From assembly GCA_030549495.1 (NCBI GenBank), contig JAUIRK010000474.1, forward strand, positions 1-64,000: a DNA stretch of 64,000 nt, given 5' to 3'. The position numbers and the translations under genes are program-made. Below the pieces are notes generated by a model, which worked only from the letters and a program-made list of their open reading frames with translations, was not told where the DNA came from and made no database searches. Shown piece after piece: positions 34,806-47,224 of the stretch; within the stretch, counting starts at the first letter, position 1, and every line of letters starts with the position of its first letter. The DNA is from Nectonema munidae (Eukaryota; Nematomorpha; Nectonematoida; Nectonematidae).

Positions 34806-37034
34806 GAAAAGAAATATCAAGAGATTTAAATTTAGTTAATTTTAATATGATAAATCTATAAATTTCCCATAATAAATCTAGCTTTTAGAATTTAGACTAA
34901 TATCATCTTCTCAAAACTATTGATATTGCATAAAGCCATTAAGGTCAATATGTACGTTTTAAATAGTCACATGAATTAGAATGAAAATTTAGTATCTTTG
35001 AGAGAAAAATAAAATAATAGTTTTGCCAAGATTTAATTGATAAGATAAAAAAGATACAGGGCAGAGATTACAGATATGAAAATTAAAATGTAAACTTTAA
35101 AAGCACAAATTAATTCCATTGTGCAAAACTATAATTAAGTAATGTTTAATGCTGTATTGAACCTAAGAGTTTTATATTATTAGCCTATTATCTAGCCAAC
35201 AGACAGACCTAAAAGAACCCAAGACTTCGAGTTATAAAAACCCAGTATCAAATCAACGTTACTTAGGCCCCGTAAATTGTTAACAAAGATTTTTAGTTAT
35301 AGTAGTCGAAGTGGAATATTAATCAGGATGTCACTTTGAATCAAAAATCAAGAAAACTAAAATATATAGAATTTTATATAATTTTCCAAACCAATGTAAA
35401 CTTTAAAATGGAACCAAACTTTGAATTTAAAATTCCTTACTTTTGAGTAAATGTTAATTATATTGAAAATTTTTAACAGAATTGATATATATCATGATAA
35501 TATATTAAACCTAATAAGTTAAAGTTTGTCTATTTTATTAAGATATAAAATTATAATTAATTTAAATTAATGAAATTTCAATGTTATAAAATCTTTTTTT
35601 ATATTTTTTTTTACATTACCTTAAATCTTTTTATCTGAAAAAACTTATATATTGATTACCATTGTCTTAATTAGCTTATTTCTCGTTAACTTTGACCCAT
35701 TTACAACCAAACAATCCAGACCAATTTAGTAATTCCTATTTAATTTCATTTAACCCTTTGATGAGTAGCGCCATACCGGTGTTCTATGAAATAAAAATCC
35801 TCTGTTTTATGTATATAAAATTCTATCTAAAAAATTATGGTCCTCAGTGTGTTAAAGTAAGAGTTCGTTGCATTCCATTTGCGAACATTTGTCTAAAATT
35901 GATTAAATTTGCACATTTTTACGGGTAAAAATAGCTTTATTCATATTTACTATTTTGATTGCTAATAATTACAAGTAAAAATCATCAATGCACGTTCAAG
36001 CCTGACCTATTTTAATCATGCTCATTTTTTAATATTTCTAACAAGACTTAAAGGTTCCATGTAGTTTTTTCATCCAGAGGGATCAACTTATATTGTTTGT
36101 TTAACTTATATTATTTATTTTAAATATCAATGTAAAGACTTTGCATTAAAGCAAGAAAAGTAATATCGAAGTCTTTTAAATAATTGAAATTTGAAATGTA
36201 GATATTGAATTAATTCCACAATTATAAGAAAGGAAATTTAGATTTATACACAAAAATATACAGACACAATATCGGATTATTAGAAATGATTCGATTGCGT
36301 ATTCTCTCCACCCCACGTTTTCAGACCTTCCCTCTGAATTAATGAGCATACTAGTGTATACAATTCAATCAAAATATTTTCTTTTTGTACAAGAGGGTTT
36401 GTACTTTTTTAGCTCAGATCGGAAGATGATATGGATTAATAAAAGTGATTGGATGATTAACTTAATTACATCTGATGAGTAGTGATATTTTATATATGAA
36501 TGATTTTGTTCCCTTGTTGAGCTTGAAGAGTTTTTCACAAGCTTTCTAAAAATTATCGGCGTAGCGGTCTAACTATAATTTTTTAATAGCTTGGGATCTC
36601 ATTTAAAAAAAATCAACATAAACTATCTGTACTAAAAAATCAACACCATTGTTTATTCAATAATTGTCTGAACAATCCAAATATCAATGGGATGGATGCA
36701 TCCGCTTTGTCTAAATCAATTTGTCTAAGTTTTGGCTAATGCAACCCTCATCTTATTACTTACTTCCAATCTGTTACGGGATTTGGTTTCATTGGCAAAA
36801 AGCATTGAAAACGCTTTCTCACACTAATATGTAGTGGTAAATCGAATCCGAACTTTCAGATCCATCTTTGCAACATCAGCAAGGACTGTCCTATTCCATA
36901 CAACTGTAAACCAATACATTTTTTTGGCTTATCAACGGTTAATTTTTTTTTAGAAAATTTTGAATTTATTGAAAAATTTTCTTTTATTGATTCTAAAATG
37001 AAATACTTTTTTAGTAACTCTTAAAGAAATAAAT
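34806..37034. other. Spacer upstream of GCN1
   Basis: No domain-bearing frame. The + strand frame at 35,692-35,928 is unsupported. Just upstream of the GCN1 ATG, ctttttttag (about 37,005-37,014) looks like a splice acceptor, so a 5'UTR exon may lie somewhere in this interval. No promoter can be assigned. Confidence 0.4.
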
Positions 37035-40000
37035 ATGGATGAATATGGCGCTTCCATGAAACCAGAGGAAATAGTCAAAACGGTTTTGCAATACTACCTT
37101 CCTTTGAAAAAGAATAAAAGTATTTCGAAATCAACTGCTTCAGTAATTTTTTGTGCTTTTCAAGAAGTTTCTTTGAAATGGGCCGATTCTTATGAAGATG
37201 GTATTAAAGATTTGAAAGTTTTGATTGATTTCCAATGCCTGTGCCTCTACTTGCTATCTTTGCCTACCCCTAAACAGCCAATCTTTTTTTCAAAGTGTCC
37301 TGATCCCTTTTTTTTGTTCTTTAAGCATTTAGGTAAAAATGGGGATGATGTCAGTGCAGATTCAATTAATCATTTATATCTTTCGAGTTTGTCTTCATAT
37401 ATGTATAAATCTGAAAAGCTCGACTCTCTTCATTTCTTCCTGCCTCTGTTATTTACAATTGCCAAATCTTTCTCTTCTCAAAACTTATTAGATATCTTTG
37501 ATTTCAATCCTGTCAATTTTTGCAACACTTTTTTTAATGAAATAAAAGTTCCAATTGCTTCAAATAATTGTATATGCACATCTATATCTCTGATAGCCTC
37601 TCTGATTGATTCAAGTGATTTTTCAAAACTAATTTTCCCCACATTGCAAAAAGGAATGCTTAGGAATGGAGAAATAATATTACCCCTTCTAACACATGTC
37701 TTTGCTGGCCTGAAATTTAATTATGCTCCTCTGTTTTATGATGCACTTAAAATTATGCTTCCCTCTTTGTCTTCTTGTAACTCGGAAATCAAAATCACTT
37801 GTATTCGTTCAATGAAATCCATTATTATTTCTACCCTTCAGTCTGAACTTCTCAGTGGTGATATCTCTTCTGCAGATATTTTATCTTTTTTGGAAACGTC
37901 ATTTATACAGTGCAAAGATTCCGACATTCGTAACTCAAAGTTCGGTCTACTTTGTCTTAATATCTTTCCTTTTTCTTCGGATTTCTCAGATGATCAAGCT
38001 AAAAAACAGTCACTAATTTCCTTATTCCAACTATTACTCAATGAACCGATGTGTGATACTTTGATGCCGCTAATATTTGAAACTCTTTTATCTAACAAAT
38101 ACTTTATCTTATATTCATCTTCTGTTTATACTGATTCTTCCTTCATGGATCTTGTTATTAAACTTAATTCCAAGATTAAACCTAAGGCTTGTATTCTTTT
38201 TTTCATTAGTAACTTCAACCAAACTGATATGCTTCACTTTTTCAAAGCAAACTCTTCCTATCTTTTGAAATCTTTTGAAGAATACTGTAAATCATCCTCA
38301 TCTTCTTCAACCTCCTTCGATTCATTATTGGAAAATTTTGCAGTCTTTAAATTCGTCATGACCCTTAATTTGGGGCAGTTATTGAGTAGTTCTGAAACAA
38401 AAAAGGTAACAAACGCTTTAAGTCACGTAGTACTTTCAAAAATCTCTTTTCTTTCGGATAAATTTGTTTCGTCTATTTCGCTCTCTACTTCAATTCAGTT
38501 ATGTCAATTTTTCCAATTGATACTTTCTTCTCAAAATAATCACCTTGAATTGTTAAAGATAAGTCATAACACCCTGAGCAGAGTTTATTTTAAGCTACTT
38601 TCAACTTCAAATGATGTGCGAATACGTCAGAATGCACGCAAATTTTTACAAGGTTTAATCGTGAATAATTCTTGCGCTAATTTCCGTCTCTTCCTTGAAA
38701 GTTTGTGCCAACATATTTGTACCATAATTAAATCTCTGAATAGTGATCATTTCGAAGAAGCTTGGAATATGAAGTCGTTCATTTTTGCAATCAAATCTCT
38801 TCTGCAAACGAATCCAAGCGGAGAAAATAGTTTAAACTTTGCTACAATTATTTATCCCTCATTATTGCTTCCCTGCGCCTTTACAAAGTTTTTTTCTTCC
38901 CTAGCTTTCGACTGGTGTAAGTATTCCTCTCTATTTGATAGGCTTTTAAACTTTTCTGTTTCTAAGCATATAGCGATCACATTCGCCGATTCTATCGATT
39001 TTATTCAAGATGATGGTATATTTTTGGAAAATTATTTCAAACTTACTTTAAGTATTACTGGCCCAGAGATTTTACAAAGTGTTATCTCTTACCTTGAGCT
39101 CATAGCTCAGGATCAAAAACGATTCATGGTTACGTCTGATGATATTGAAGTTTCTCAGTTAACTGAAAGTGAACTCAGTGATAGTACGATTTTAGATCAA
39201 ACTAGAAGTTATTTGTTTGATAAAGAATTTGCTGATAAGAACTGTAAAAGACAGCAAGGACAAAGTCAATCCGATTTTAACAAAGAAATTGAATCAACAA
39301 AATCTGAAGTCCTGGATTTAGTGAAAAACTACACTCTTCAAGATTTGATCAAAAAATGCAGCAACGCTTCTGGAATCAAGGAGAAAATTGTAGTTCAGGT
39401 TAAGAAGGATAATGCCATTAAAGAAAAAGTTAAAAACGTTGAAACAAATGCTCTAAAGTACTTTAGAATTATTAACGCCATCTTCAATTCCTTACACTGG
39501 GGCAACAATTTCGAATTATTTAGTCCTTTTTTAACTCGTTTTATCTCTCTTTTATCTTCTGTTTGTACTTCTACCACACCATTTATTCAAAGTAGTTTAA
39601 TTCAATCCTTTTCAACTGTGATAACCTCTTGCTTTGAATCATCCCAAACGGTTGCTTTTAAGCTAAATGTATTTTTTTCTCAAATATTTCAAGATAAAGG
39701 TGATGTTAGCAAAAAAATAGACGTAATTTTCTTTTCAAACATATTTGATCACCTGAATAAAATCATCTGTTCTCAAGATTGTAAAGGAGTTAGTGACGTT
39801 TTACGTTTCACTCAGTTTGTATCATTTTTCATGACTTATCACTACTACGTATCTGTTTCCAATTCAGCTTTACTAAATGATGTTCGCCATATTGAATCGT
39901 GCTTGCGATTCATAACCAATTATTTAAGTGTACTCAGGAGTCAAGGCTTTTGTGATAGTGATTCTATTTCATTTTGCTTACAATTCCCTTCCAGTCTCAT

Positions 40001-43000
40001 TCTCAACTATATACTGGGTAGTGTTGAAAGACACGGATTCTCAATTTCCAATAGTGTTGTCGATAAATGCTTAAACCTTGTTGTCACATCCTGCTTTCAC
40101 AAATGCTCTTACATGGATGTTAAAGGCGTGAATTGTCATTATCATATCGATGGTTTAATCGATGTCCTCTGTAATGGCCTGCAGTCGAAGAGTGAAGAAG
40201 TTATGTTAAAGTGCCTAACAAGTTTGGAATATTTAGCACACACAAACTTTATACGTGATATCATGTTGAATCTTGATAAAGAAAACCACAACTTTGACAA
40301 AGATACTTTCATCTTTTGGGTTTGGCTCTTCATGTTTGCTGATGAAGGCGTTAACAAGAATGTTGTATCAATTGCGGAAGACATATACACTGAAAGTTTT
40401 GATGAAAAGCATAAAATTTGGGCGCCGAGTGATGAAGTTCATTTTGCGTTTTTAAAAGAGAAGTTATTGCTCAGTTTGCTCTCTCTAAATGAAGTTGTTC
40501 AGCGTGCAACAGGGAAGGCAGTGGCCTTTTACGCATTTAAATTGTACCAAAACCATTCATCCACTGCCTCACCACTGAAATCATATTTAATTTCGAACAC
40601 GATTCAAATATACCACAGATTTAGTAAGAAGACAAAAGCTGAAGATTTGGAAAAAAGAGTAGGCCTAGCTAAAGGTATATGCGTAATCGTTTCGGATCTT
40701 TTGCGAAAAGATGTTCATTTGGGCCGCCATCTTTTTGACTTTCTCATTGATGATGGCCTTAAAGATGACGATGCGAATGTTAGCTTTTTCATGTACACAG
40801 CTTCTAACAAGATTATCCAGCAATGTTATGACATAACATTTCAAGGTTGCTTGTTCAGCACCTATATATCTTCACATTTAAACAAAGTTCTGAGCTCCTG
40901 CCCCACAAGTAGTAGATTTGATTCTTACCGAATTTACCTTCTTCTATTGATCGCGGATGTCGTGACATTTTCTTCAAAAGATGAAAAAACAAATCAAACT
41001 TCGCATGGTACAATAATGAAAAAGTTGATAGAAACATCTAGCACACCATCTAGACAAACACAACAATGCGTTGCCAGCTGTATTTCGCGTATCATTAGGT
41101 TGTTCCCAGAAGACAAGTGCAAATTGTATGTCACTAATATATCAAGTATTCTCTATTCTCAAAATTCAGGCTTTGCACAGCGTAAAGGCGCAGCGTACTG
41201 CTTAGCGGGTGTTGTTAAGGGTTTGGGCATATCGACGATTAAGACATTTGAAATCAGCGCAAAAGTGAAATGCGTTTTTGAAAAGAGTTCTTCTAAGGCT
41301 TCTTCTAGTAACGTTAGCACGCACACGCAAGAAGCTGCCTTGATGTGTATTGAGGCACTTAGCCACATTCTTGGCAGGACCTTCGAGCCTTATTCAATTT
41401 CCCTGCTGACCGGACTCATTAATAGCTTTGGTTCTGGTAACAAATATGTCAGAGATTCGGCAGAACAATCTGCAGCAGCCGTTTTTTCCAATTTGTCGCC
41501 TCATGGAATCAAATTAGCGTGCGCTATTTTGATTGACACTCTTTCAACAGAAAATTGGCGAACAAAAGCTGCTGCAATAAAGTTTTTAGGAAATGTAGCA
41601 TGTTGTGCCCCTAGTCAACTTTCTTCTTGTTTGCCACTCATTTTCCCGCATTTAGTGGAAGTCTTGTCGGATTCCCATGCAAACGTCCAATCAAGTGGTG
41701 CGGATTCACTAAAAAAGATTGCTAATGCGATAAAGAATCCAGAAATCAAGAAAATTGCTCCAGACTTGATTGACGCGCTTAAAAATCCGTCAGACAAAAC
41801 CGCGAGTTGTATCAAAGTTCTCGTGAATACACCCTTTCAGCATTTAATAGATACTGCATCCTTAGCGCTAATCATGCCTATCGTCATTAGAGCTTTAGAG
41901 AGTAGGAGTCATTTGTCTGGGGATAATCGATGTATATCTGCGCAAATCGTAGCTAACATGTCAGTCCTCACTTCTGAAAAGGATTTGGAAGTTTACTCAG
42001 ATTCCCTAATTTCAGCCTTGAAAGCTTGTTTAGTTGATAGCTCACCAGATATTCGAACTGCTTCAAGTAAGGCTCTTGCTACACTCGTTAAAGTTCCCGG
42101 TAAAAATCAATTAATTGTTTCCTGGCTCATGCAAATGCTCTCTTCGGACAAAAGTTTTGTGGATAGGGCAGGTGCTGCTCAAGGTCTCTGTGAAGTTATT
42201 GGATCATTTGGCATTTCTCGCTTAGAAGCGCTAATTCCTGATATAACTTCAAGTATAAATGACGAAGACACACCTGATCATGTACGCGATGGCTACTTGA
42301 TGATTTTTATATACTTGCCCAGCGTCTTTTCTGACCAACTTATTCCATTCATTCCAAAAATTGTTACTTCGATTATAAAAGGCTTGGCTCATAAGAATGA
42401 GCAAGTTAGAGAAACAGCTATCAAAGCAGGCCAGCGCCTCATATCTGCTTACTTTGGATCTGCCATCGCTGTCTTTCTGCCTAGCTTGCAAGATGGTTTA
42501 CTGAATGATAATTGGCGTATTCGCTTGTCCTCTATCCGCCTTTTGGGAGAAATATTTTTCAAAATTACTGGAGTTTCTGGCAAAATGTCCACGTATACAC
42601 CTTCTTCGGTTTCTACACAAGTGATTGGCAAAGATGAAGAGAACTTCAGTAGTAAAGTGGTTGATAATTTAATCACCAAGTCTTTTGGTTTTGAGTGCAG
42701 GTGTAGCATACTAACAGGCCTCTTTTTATGCCGAAATGATCTCGAACCTGAAGTCAGGCATTCTGCTATGCATAACTGGAAATTGGTTGTGGAAAATACG
42801 GGCAAAGTTGTTCTCGAAATTAAGGAATATTTGTTAAAAACAATCATTAATTTCTTATCTTCTGAAAGTGAATTTAAACAGGAGATTGCTGCCTTAACTC
42901 TTGAAGATCTCGTCGATAAACTTGGCGATCGTGTTCTACCTGATTTACTTCCACTCATCAACAAAAGCTTAACAGATTCAAATACTGAAGCAGAAGATTT

Positions 43001-43035
43001 TCTTTCTACATGCCCTATATTAATTTCCAAAAAAG
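37035..43035 (+). CDS. GCN1: GCN1, exon 1 (residues 1-2,000)
   Basis: First coding exon of GCN1, the giant cytosolic HEAT-repeat protein that binds translating, stalled ribosomes and activates the eIF2alpha kinase GCN2 during amino-acid starvation. The whole region is helical HEAT-repeat-like. Diagnostic blocks are QRKGAAYCLAGVVKGLGIS (about residue 1,381) and ENWRTKAAAIKFLGNVA (about 1,510), in the part resembling translation factor EF3. Further blocks are TASLALIMPIV (about 1,605), VDRAGAAQGLCEVIGSFGIS (about 1,708), HVRDGYLMIFIYLP (about 1,746) and NDNWRIRLSSIRLLGE (about 1,822). A charged linker (about 730-800) matches the lysine/glutamate-rich linker of animal GCN1. The start is the first ATG of the open frame, just after an acceptor-like ttttttag. 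The exon ends at the donor AAAAAG|GTATTG with one base over; the frame otherwise runs on into intron to 43,124. A single 6-kb coding exon is unusual. Confidence 0.97.
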
Positions 43036-44399
43036 GTATTGTATTTATTTATTTAAAAAATGTTAAAAGCTTAAACACAAAACTCAAAATAATCCTAATT
43101 TTACTGTTTTGTGAAATATTCTAAAGTTTTGTTACAATCTATTTTTAGATTAATGTAATTATTTAATACTCTTGGAATATACAGTGTTCCCCCGCAATAT
43201 CGCCAACCCGGCTTATCGCCATTAAATAACTTAGATCCGATTTCCTTACTCGTTAATTCCCGCGATTTTGCACCCCTCGCTCTCCGACAACTTAATCGTC
43301 AGTAGAAACCTATAATTATTATCGTGATTTTCTCTCATTTTTCCACCATTGTTATTTAAATATTTTTTTTAATTAAAAAAAATTTGCAAATAATTAAATT
43401 TTAAAAAGATTTTGATTTTTGTGTTTATAAAAAAATTAAAATAAACTTTTGAAGAACTTACTGGCAAAGAATTGATTGAATTCACTCAACGACTCAGATA
43501 ATCATGACTTAATACCAGAAATCCAAAGCCCGCAGGAAATTAAAGAATATAAAAGCCGCTTTAAATGTATGCAGAACTTTCTTAGAATGTAGGGAAAACA
43601 GGAATGAAGGAGATTAGCATTATTAGAAAATTTAGATAAAAGGATTAATGTTATTGCTACTTCAAGCTTGAAACAAAAAAATATATTCGATTTTTTTAGT
43701 AAATACATTTTTGAGTGGTTTACAAAATTTACATTTTGGTTAAAGCAAGAATTTTAAAGTCGTTGTTTGCAAGTTTTAACTTCTATAGATAAGGTCACTT
43801 GAAGTAAACTTAGCGGAGTCTTTTTTTAAATTAGAAAATTAATTCTCGCATTTTACCGCCACCATCAATACAACGCCAATTTTTGTTGGGTCCCAGAGAT
43901 GGCGGTAAATATATATGTAATTTATATATATCAAGCGTAAGAGTTTAAAGATAAAGCTGCTATCCTATTTATTAAAGCGTGGAAAAAGTTCTATGATCTT
44001 TTTGTTAATTCTAAAAAATAGAACAACGATTTCATCTAACACAGGACTAATTGGACTAATTAGTTAAAATTGTTATTGATCCTAAACATGATAAAGATTT
44101 ATATTTTGGTTTAATCCTAACTTTATCTTCATGGAATTATTTTAGATTAATAATAATTTGAGCTATTTTTAAGAAGAAGGAAATTTATTGAAATTACGGC
44201 GCATGGAAATAATAAGTGAAAACATGTAAATTAAAAAAATTCTCAATGAAAAATTCACGTGTTGTGCCAGTAATTAAAATATTTTAATTGCATAATATTT
44301 TTAAGTATGTGAAATTACAAACATTCTCGTATATTTTGTTGTCTTACCGTTTATCATAGATCTTGAAACTTTCTAAATCTAATTTTGATTCCTTTTTAG
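43036..44399 (+). other. GCN1 intron 1
   Basis: It starts GTATTG and ends CCTTTTTAG. The frame across the junction gives ISKK-G-MCIALEKI, aligning with the vertebrate GVCIGLSEI block. It contains a decayed Tigger-like element (43,182 to about 43,930). The remainder is AT-rich and unrecognised. Confidence 0.9.
43182..43930 (+). mobile_element. Tigger/pogo relic in GCN1 intron 1
   Basis: After TA, the left end CAGTGTTCCCCCGCAATATC resembles Tigger termini. Inside, ELTGKELIEFTQRL (about 43,457) and following text in changing frames resemble the C-terminal tail of Tigger/jerky transposases. The right side (GTTGGGTCCCAGAGATGGCG, about 43,887) looks like a subterminal region, but the final CAGTG-complement is missing. 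Many stops; old and incomplete. Confidence 0.6.
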
Positions 44400-44962
44400 G
44401 AATGTGTATTGCACTAGAAAAGATATTGAAGAATACTAAAAATGAAGTTGTTGTTAATTTCAAAGACTCTTTGATCCAAGTTTTGCAATCCCTGCTTTAT
44501 GATCTCGATTCCGAAGTTAGAGTTTCTGCTGGAAGAGCTTTTCATCGCTTGCATTCTGTTTTGGGAAATAAACTCTTGCAGAAATTAATTCCAAATCTTC
44601 TGAAAAGTGTTCATGGAGTCGTTTCCTCCAGCAGACATGATAACAGCATTCAAAATGGTTCGCTTCAAAATGCAAGTTTAGCGTCACAAGAAGAGGATGA
44701 AGAGGATATTGCTTTGCACGCACTCACGCAAATCCTTTTCCAGAAGTCGAAGCCAATCATCGCCTTTATCTTGCCTTATCTAAACGATTCCATTTACGCT
44801 GACAAGGTTCTCTGCGTTTTAGCCACAGTGGGTGGTGATGCCTTAGCTAAGCACGCTGATAAAGTTGTACCTGCTCTCATTTCTCTTCTTGGGGACAGCA
44901 TGAAACTGCACTCAAATATTCAAGCTCGAACTTATTCCCAAGATTCGCCTTCCTTTTTAAAA
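44400..44962 (+). CDS. GCN1: GCN1, exon 2
   Basis: It encodes MCIALEKILKN and then VRVSAGRAFHRLHSVLG (about residue 2,040), IIAFILPYLNDSIYADKVLC and ATVGGDALAKHADKVVPALI. These align in order with the vertebrate GVCIGLSEI, VREAAAKTFEQLHSTIG, VVLPYLVPKL, and SSVAGDALTRHLGVILPAV. This begins the region that in yeast binds the RWD domain of GCN2. An acidic insert (QEEDEEDI) lies near its middle. It ends at CTTTTTAAAA|GTGATT in phase 0; reading on past that point gives hydrophobic intron text to 45,181. Confidence 0.93.
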
Positions 44963-46918
44963 GTGATTTTTATTTCAATTATTTTGATTTTTATTCCACT
45001 TGACCGAACGATTTGCCAAACGGACATTTTCCTTATGGACATTTTGCTAATTATTACCATTGTAAAAGTTTATAATTTTTTTTCCAGTTTAACTTTCCTT
45101 TATATCTTATCGAAATTTTTATATCTAGTGTATATATTATTTTCTTTATATTATTATATATTACATTTATTTTCGTTCTAGTAAACATTACCTAATTGAC
45201 TGGAAATTTGGTATGTAAGTTCTTTAAGTCTGACATCCAAATTTTTAGATAAATCAGAAACTCAGGATTTCGGTTCCCTAGAGCTAACATTTTTTTCCCT
45301 CCAAAAGTTACTCCTGCTTGATATTCAATCGACCAAATGATATTTTAGTAGAAAATTTGAGGGGAAATTTTTTTGGAACATTCCGAAACGAAATTTCTAG
45401 TGAGGGCTTGTTTGGAACGTGTGATTTTTACGATCTCTAGAGGATATCGAGTCTATATTTACATGCGCGTTACCGTTTAAAATATTTTTTCTTTCTAATA
45501 ATCCAGTTATCCCTAAATTTTTATTTGTGCTTTTGTACATTATTTATACATGTCCTTGTTCATATCGCCCTGCAGATTTCGAATAAATCAGTTATAATCC
45601 GTAAAAATGATAAACTTAAAAATTATTTATCTTAAAAATCAGGACTACTAAAAATCGCGTTCTGAATCTGTTTGTTTTCTATACACAATTTGTCAAAGTT
45701 TTTTATTATATTTTATTTTTTATTTATATATTTTTTTTTAGAAATATATACTAATATATAAATATTAGATATTATTTTAAAAATATTATTTAAATGCTAT
45801 TCCTATGTAATGAACAGAGCCAGTGAAGACACTGTTTACTGGTGATACGAAAGTGTGACTCTTCTTTGAAAACAGTGAACGAAACACTGAAAGGTATTCT
45901 TAGTTGTTACAATTCACAATCACGATCCATATGTGCTAAAACAATTTTAAAGGCACTCGATACGCTTAAAAAAGAGCAGTTTTCGGATGGGTACACACAT
46001 TAACTGTAATTCAAAATCACGACAAATTTTTCTGCCTTTAGAACAGTGAGACGTCAAGGGGAAGCACCGCATTTTTTCAACATTAAAAAACAAAAATGTA
46101 TTTTTCTACAAATTTACACTTATTTTGGGATGCAACTTTTGAATCAGCTCCTGAATGCTGACAACGCAAAACTATTCATGCTGTTTTCAACTGGCTAGGA
46201 ATTATTGCATTAGAATTGTGTATTTCTAAAAACGTAAACGAAACAATTTGACCTGATGGATACCTTTTAAAAGACAGCATCTCGCTCCATACAGAAAAAG
46301 TTTTTCCAGCAAAGTCAATGAAAAAATAAGTTTTATATGGTAAATTTGCAGAATAGTCTTTATTTGGCATCAAATAGTTATATTTTTGAAGTAGAGGTTG
46401 TAAAATACACAATAATCGTTTAACTAACATATAATGTTTTTCTTAGTCACTGCATTACGCTTAATTTTGTCCTCCAAAAAATGTTCTAGTGGACACTTGC
46501 CTACAAAAGTGGTCACAGGTTAGGGTGTGGAACTTTCCTTGTCCTTTCACAGCTGTAGCAATGAGTAGGTGTAATACAAGTCAAACGGAATTTCAGCCAC
46601 CGTATTGTACTACTTGATCCATGAGTAGACTTTCACTTATGGCAAACAGCTATCTAAGGCTATTTTCTTATAATCATGTTTTACTGTAGTGAGGGTTGTC
46701 ATTAAAATATGTTTTTCTCAGATCAGAGGCTCTGTTACGCGAATTGAAATATAAAGCTATATAAAAAACTTTTTTTATTTGATCGCTTTCACAGAGTCTG
46801 ACCTTCTGGTAGGCAACGGGGTTCTTGTAAATTGCTCGAAAAATAATATTTCGAATTGGTTTTTAATTGGTCAGTTGGTTCAAGCCATGGCATAGCTTTG
46901 TTTTCTATCTTTATTTAG
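44963..46918 (+). other. GCN1 intron 2
   Basis: It starts GTGATT and ends CTATCTTTATTTAG. Near 44,999-45,060 the text GACCGAACGATTTGCCAAAC and ACGGACATTTTCC resembles the dispersed repeat seen at 5.1-5.5 kb. Minus-strand frame 46,176-46,430 (84 codons) has no recognised domain. Otherwise nothing was identified. Confidence 0.85.
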
Positions 46919-47224
46919 TTTTACAAAGTTGCAGAACTGATTGTAAAAAGTTTGTCAAGTGAAGAAAATTTAAATGCCATCCTGGTGGAGTTGCAGCCTT
47001 ATCTGAAGCAACGAGAAAGACGGAAAAAAGAGAGCGACAACAACGACGCAAGTTTCGCTCTCACCGCTGCTGCCATTCAAGTGGTCAACTTCTTCGTGAT
47101 GCATCACTCGAGTGAAAAAGTTTTTTGCATTTACCTGCCACAAATCGTTCCTTCTCTCATCTCCTTTTACCAATTTCACTCTTTGGTTCTGCCTTCTGCT
47201 TACGCCTTCACCACTTTGAAAATC
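46919..47224 (+). CDS. GCN1: GCN1, exon 3
   Basis: A phase-0 exon of 102 codons, FYKVAELIVKSL onward, ending SAYAFTTLKI. ASFALTAAAIQVVNFFV, followed by YLPQIVPSLISF, aligns with the vertebrate GMRQAAAIILNIY and HLRSLVSGLIRLF. A lysine/arginine/glutamate-rich stretch (KQRERRKKESDNN) replaces a shorter loop. The donor is AAAATC|GTAATC, which is weak, but both the phase and the alignment to the next exon support it. Confidence 0.88.

Noticed and set aside
35692-35928. 78-codon + strand frame upstream of GCN1
   Set aside because: No domain or supporting signals; probably chance.
42449-43030. 193-codon minus-strand frame
   Set aside because: It lies opposite conserved GCN1 coding sequence and has no domain.
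46176-46430. 84-codon minus-strand frame in GCN1 intron 2
   Set aside because: No recognised domain. It could be a transposon piece, but nothing in the sequence confirms it.
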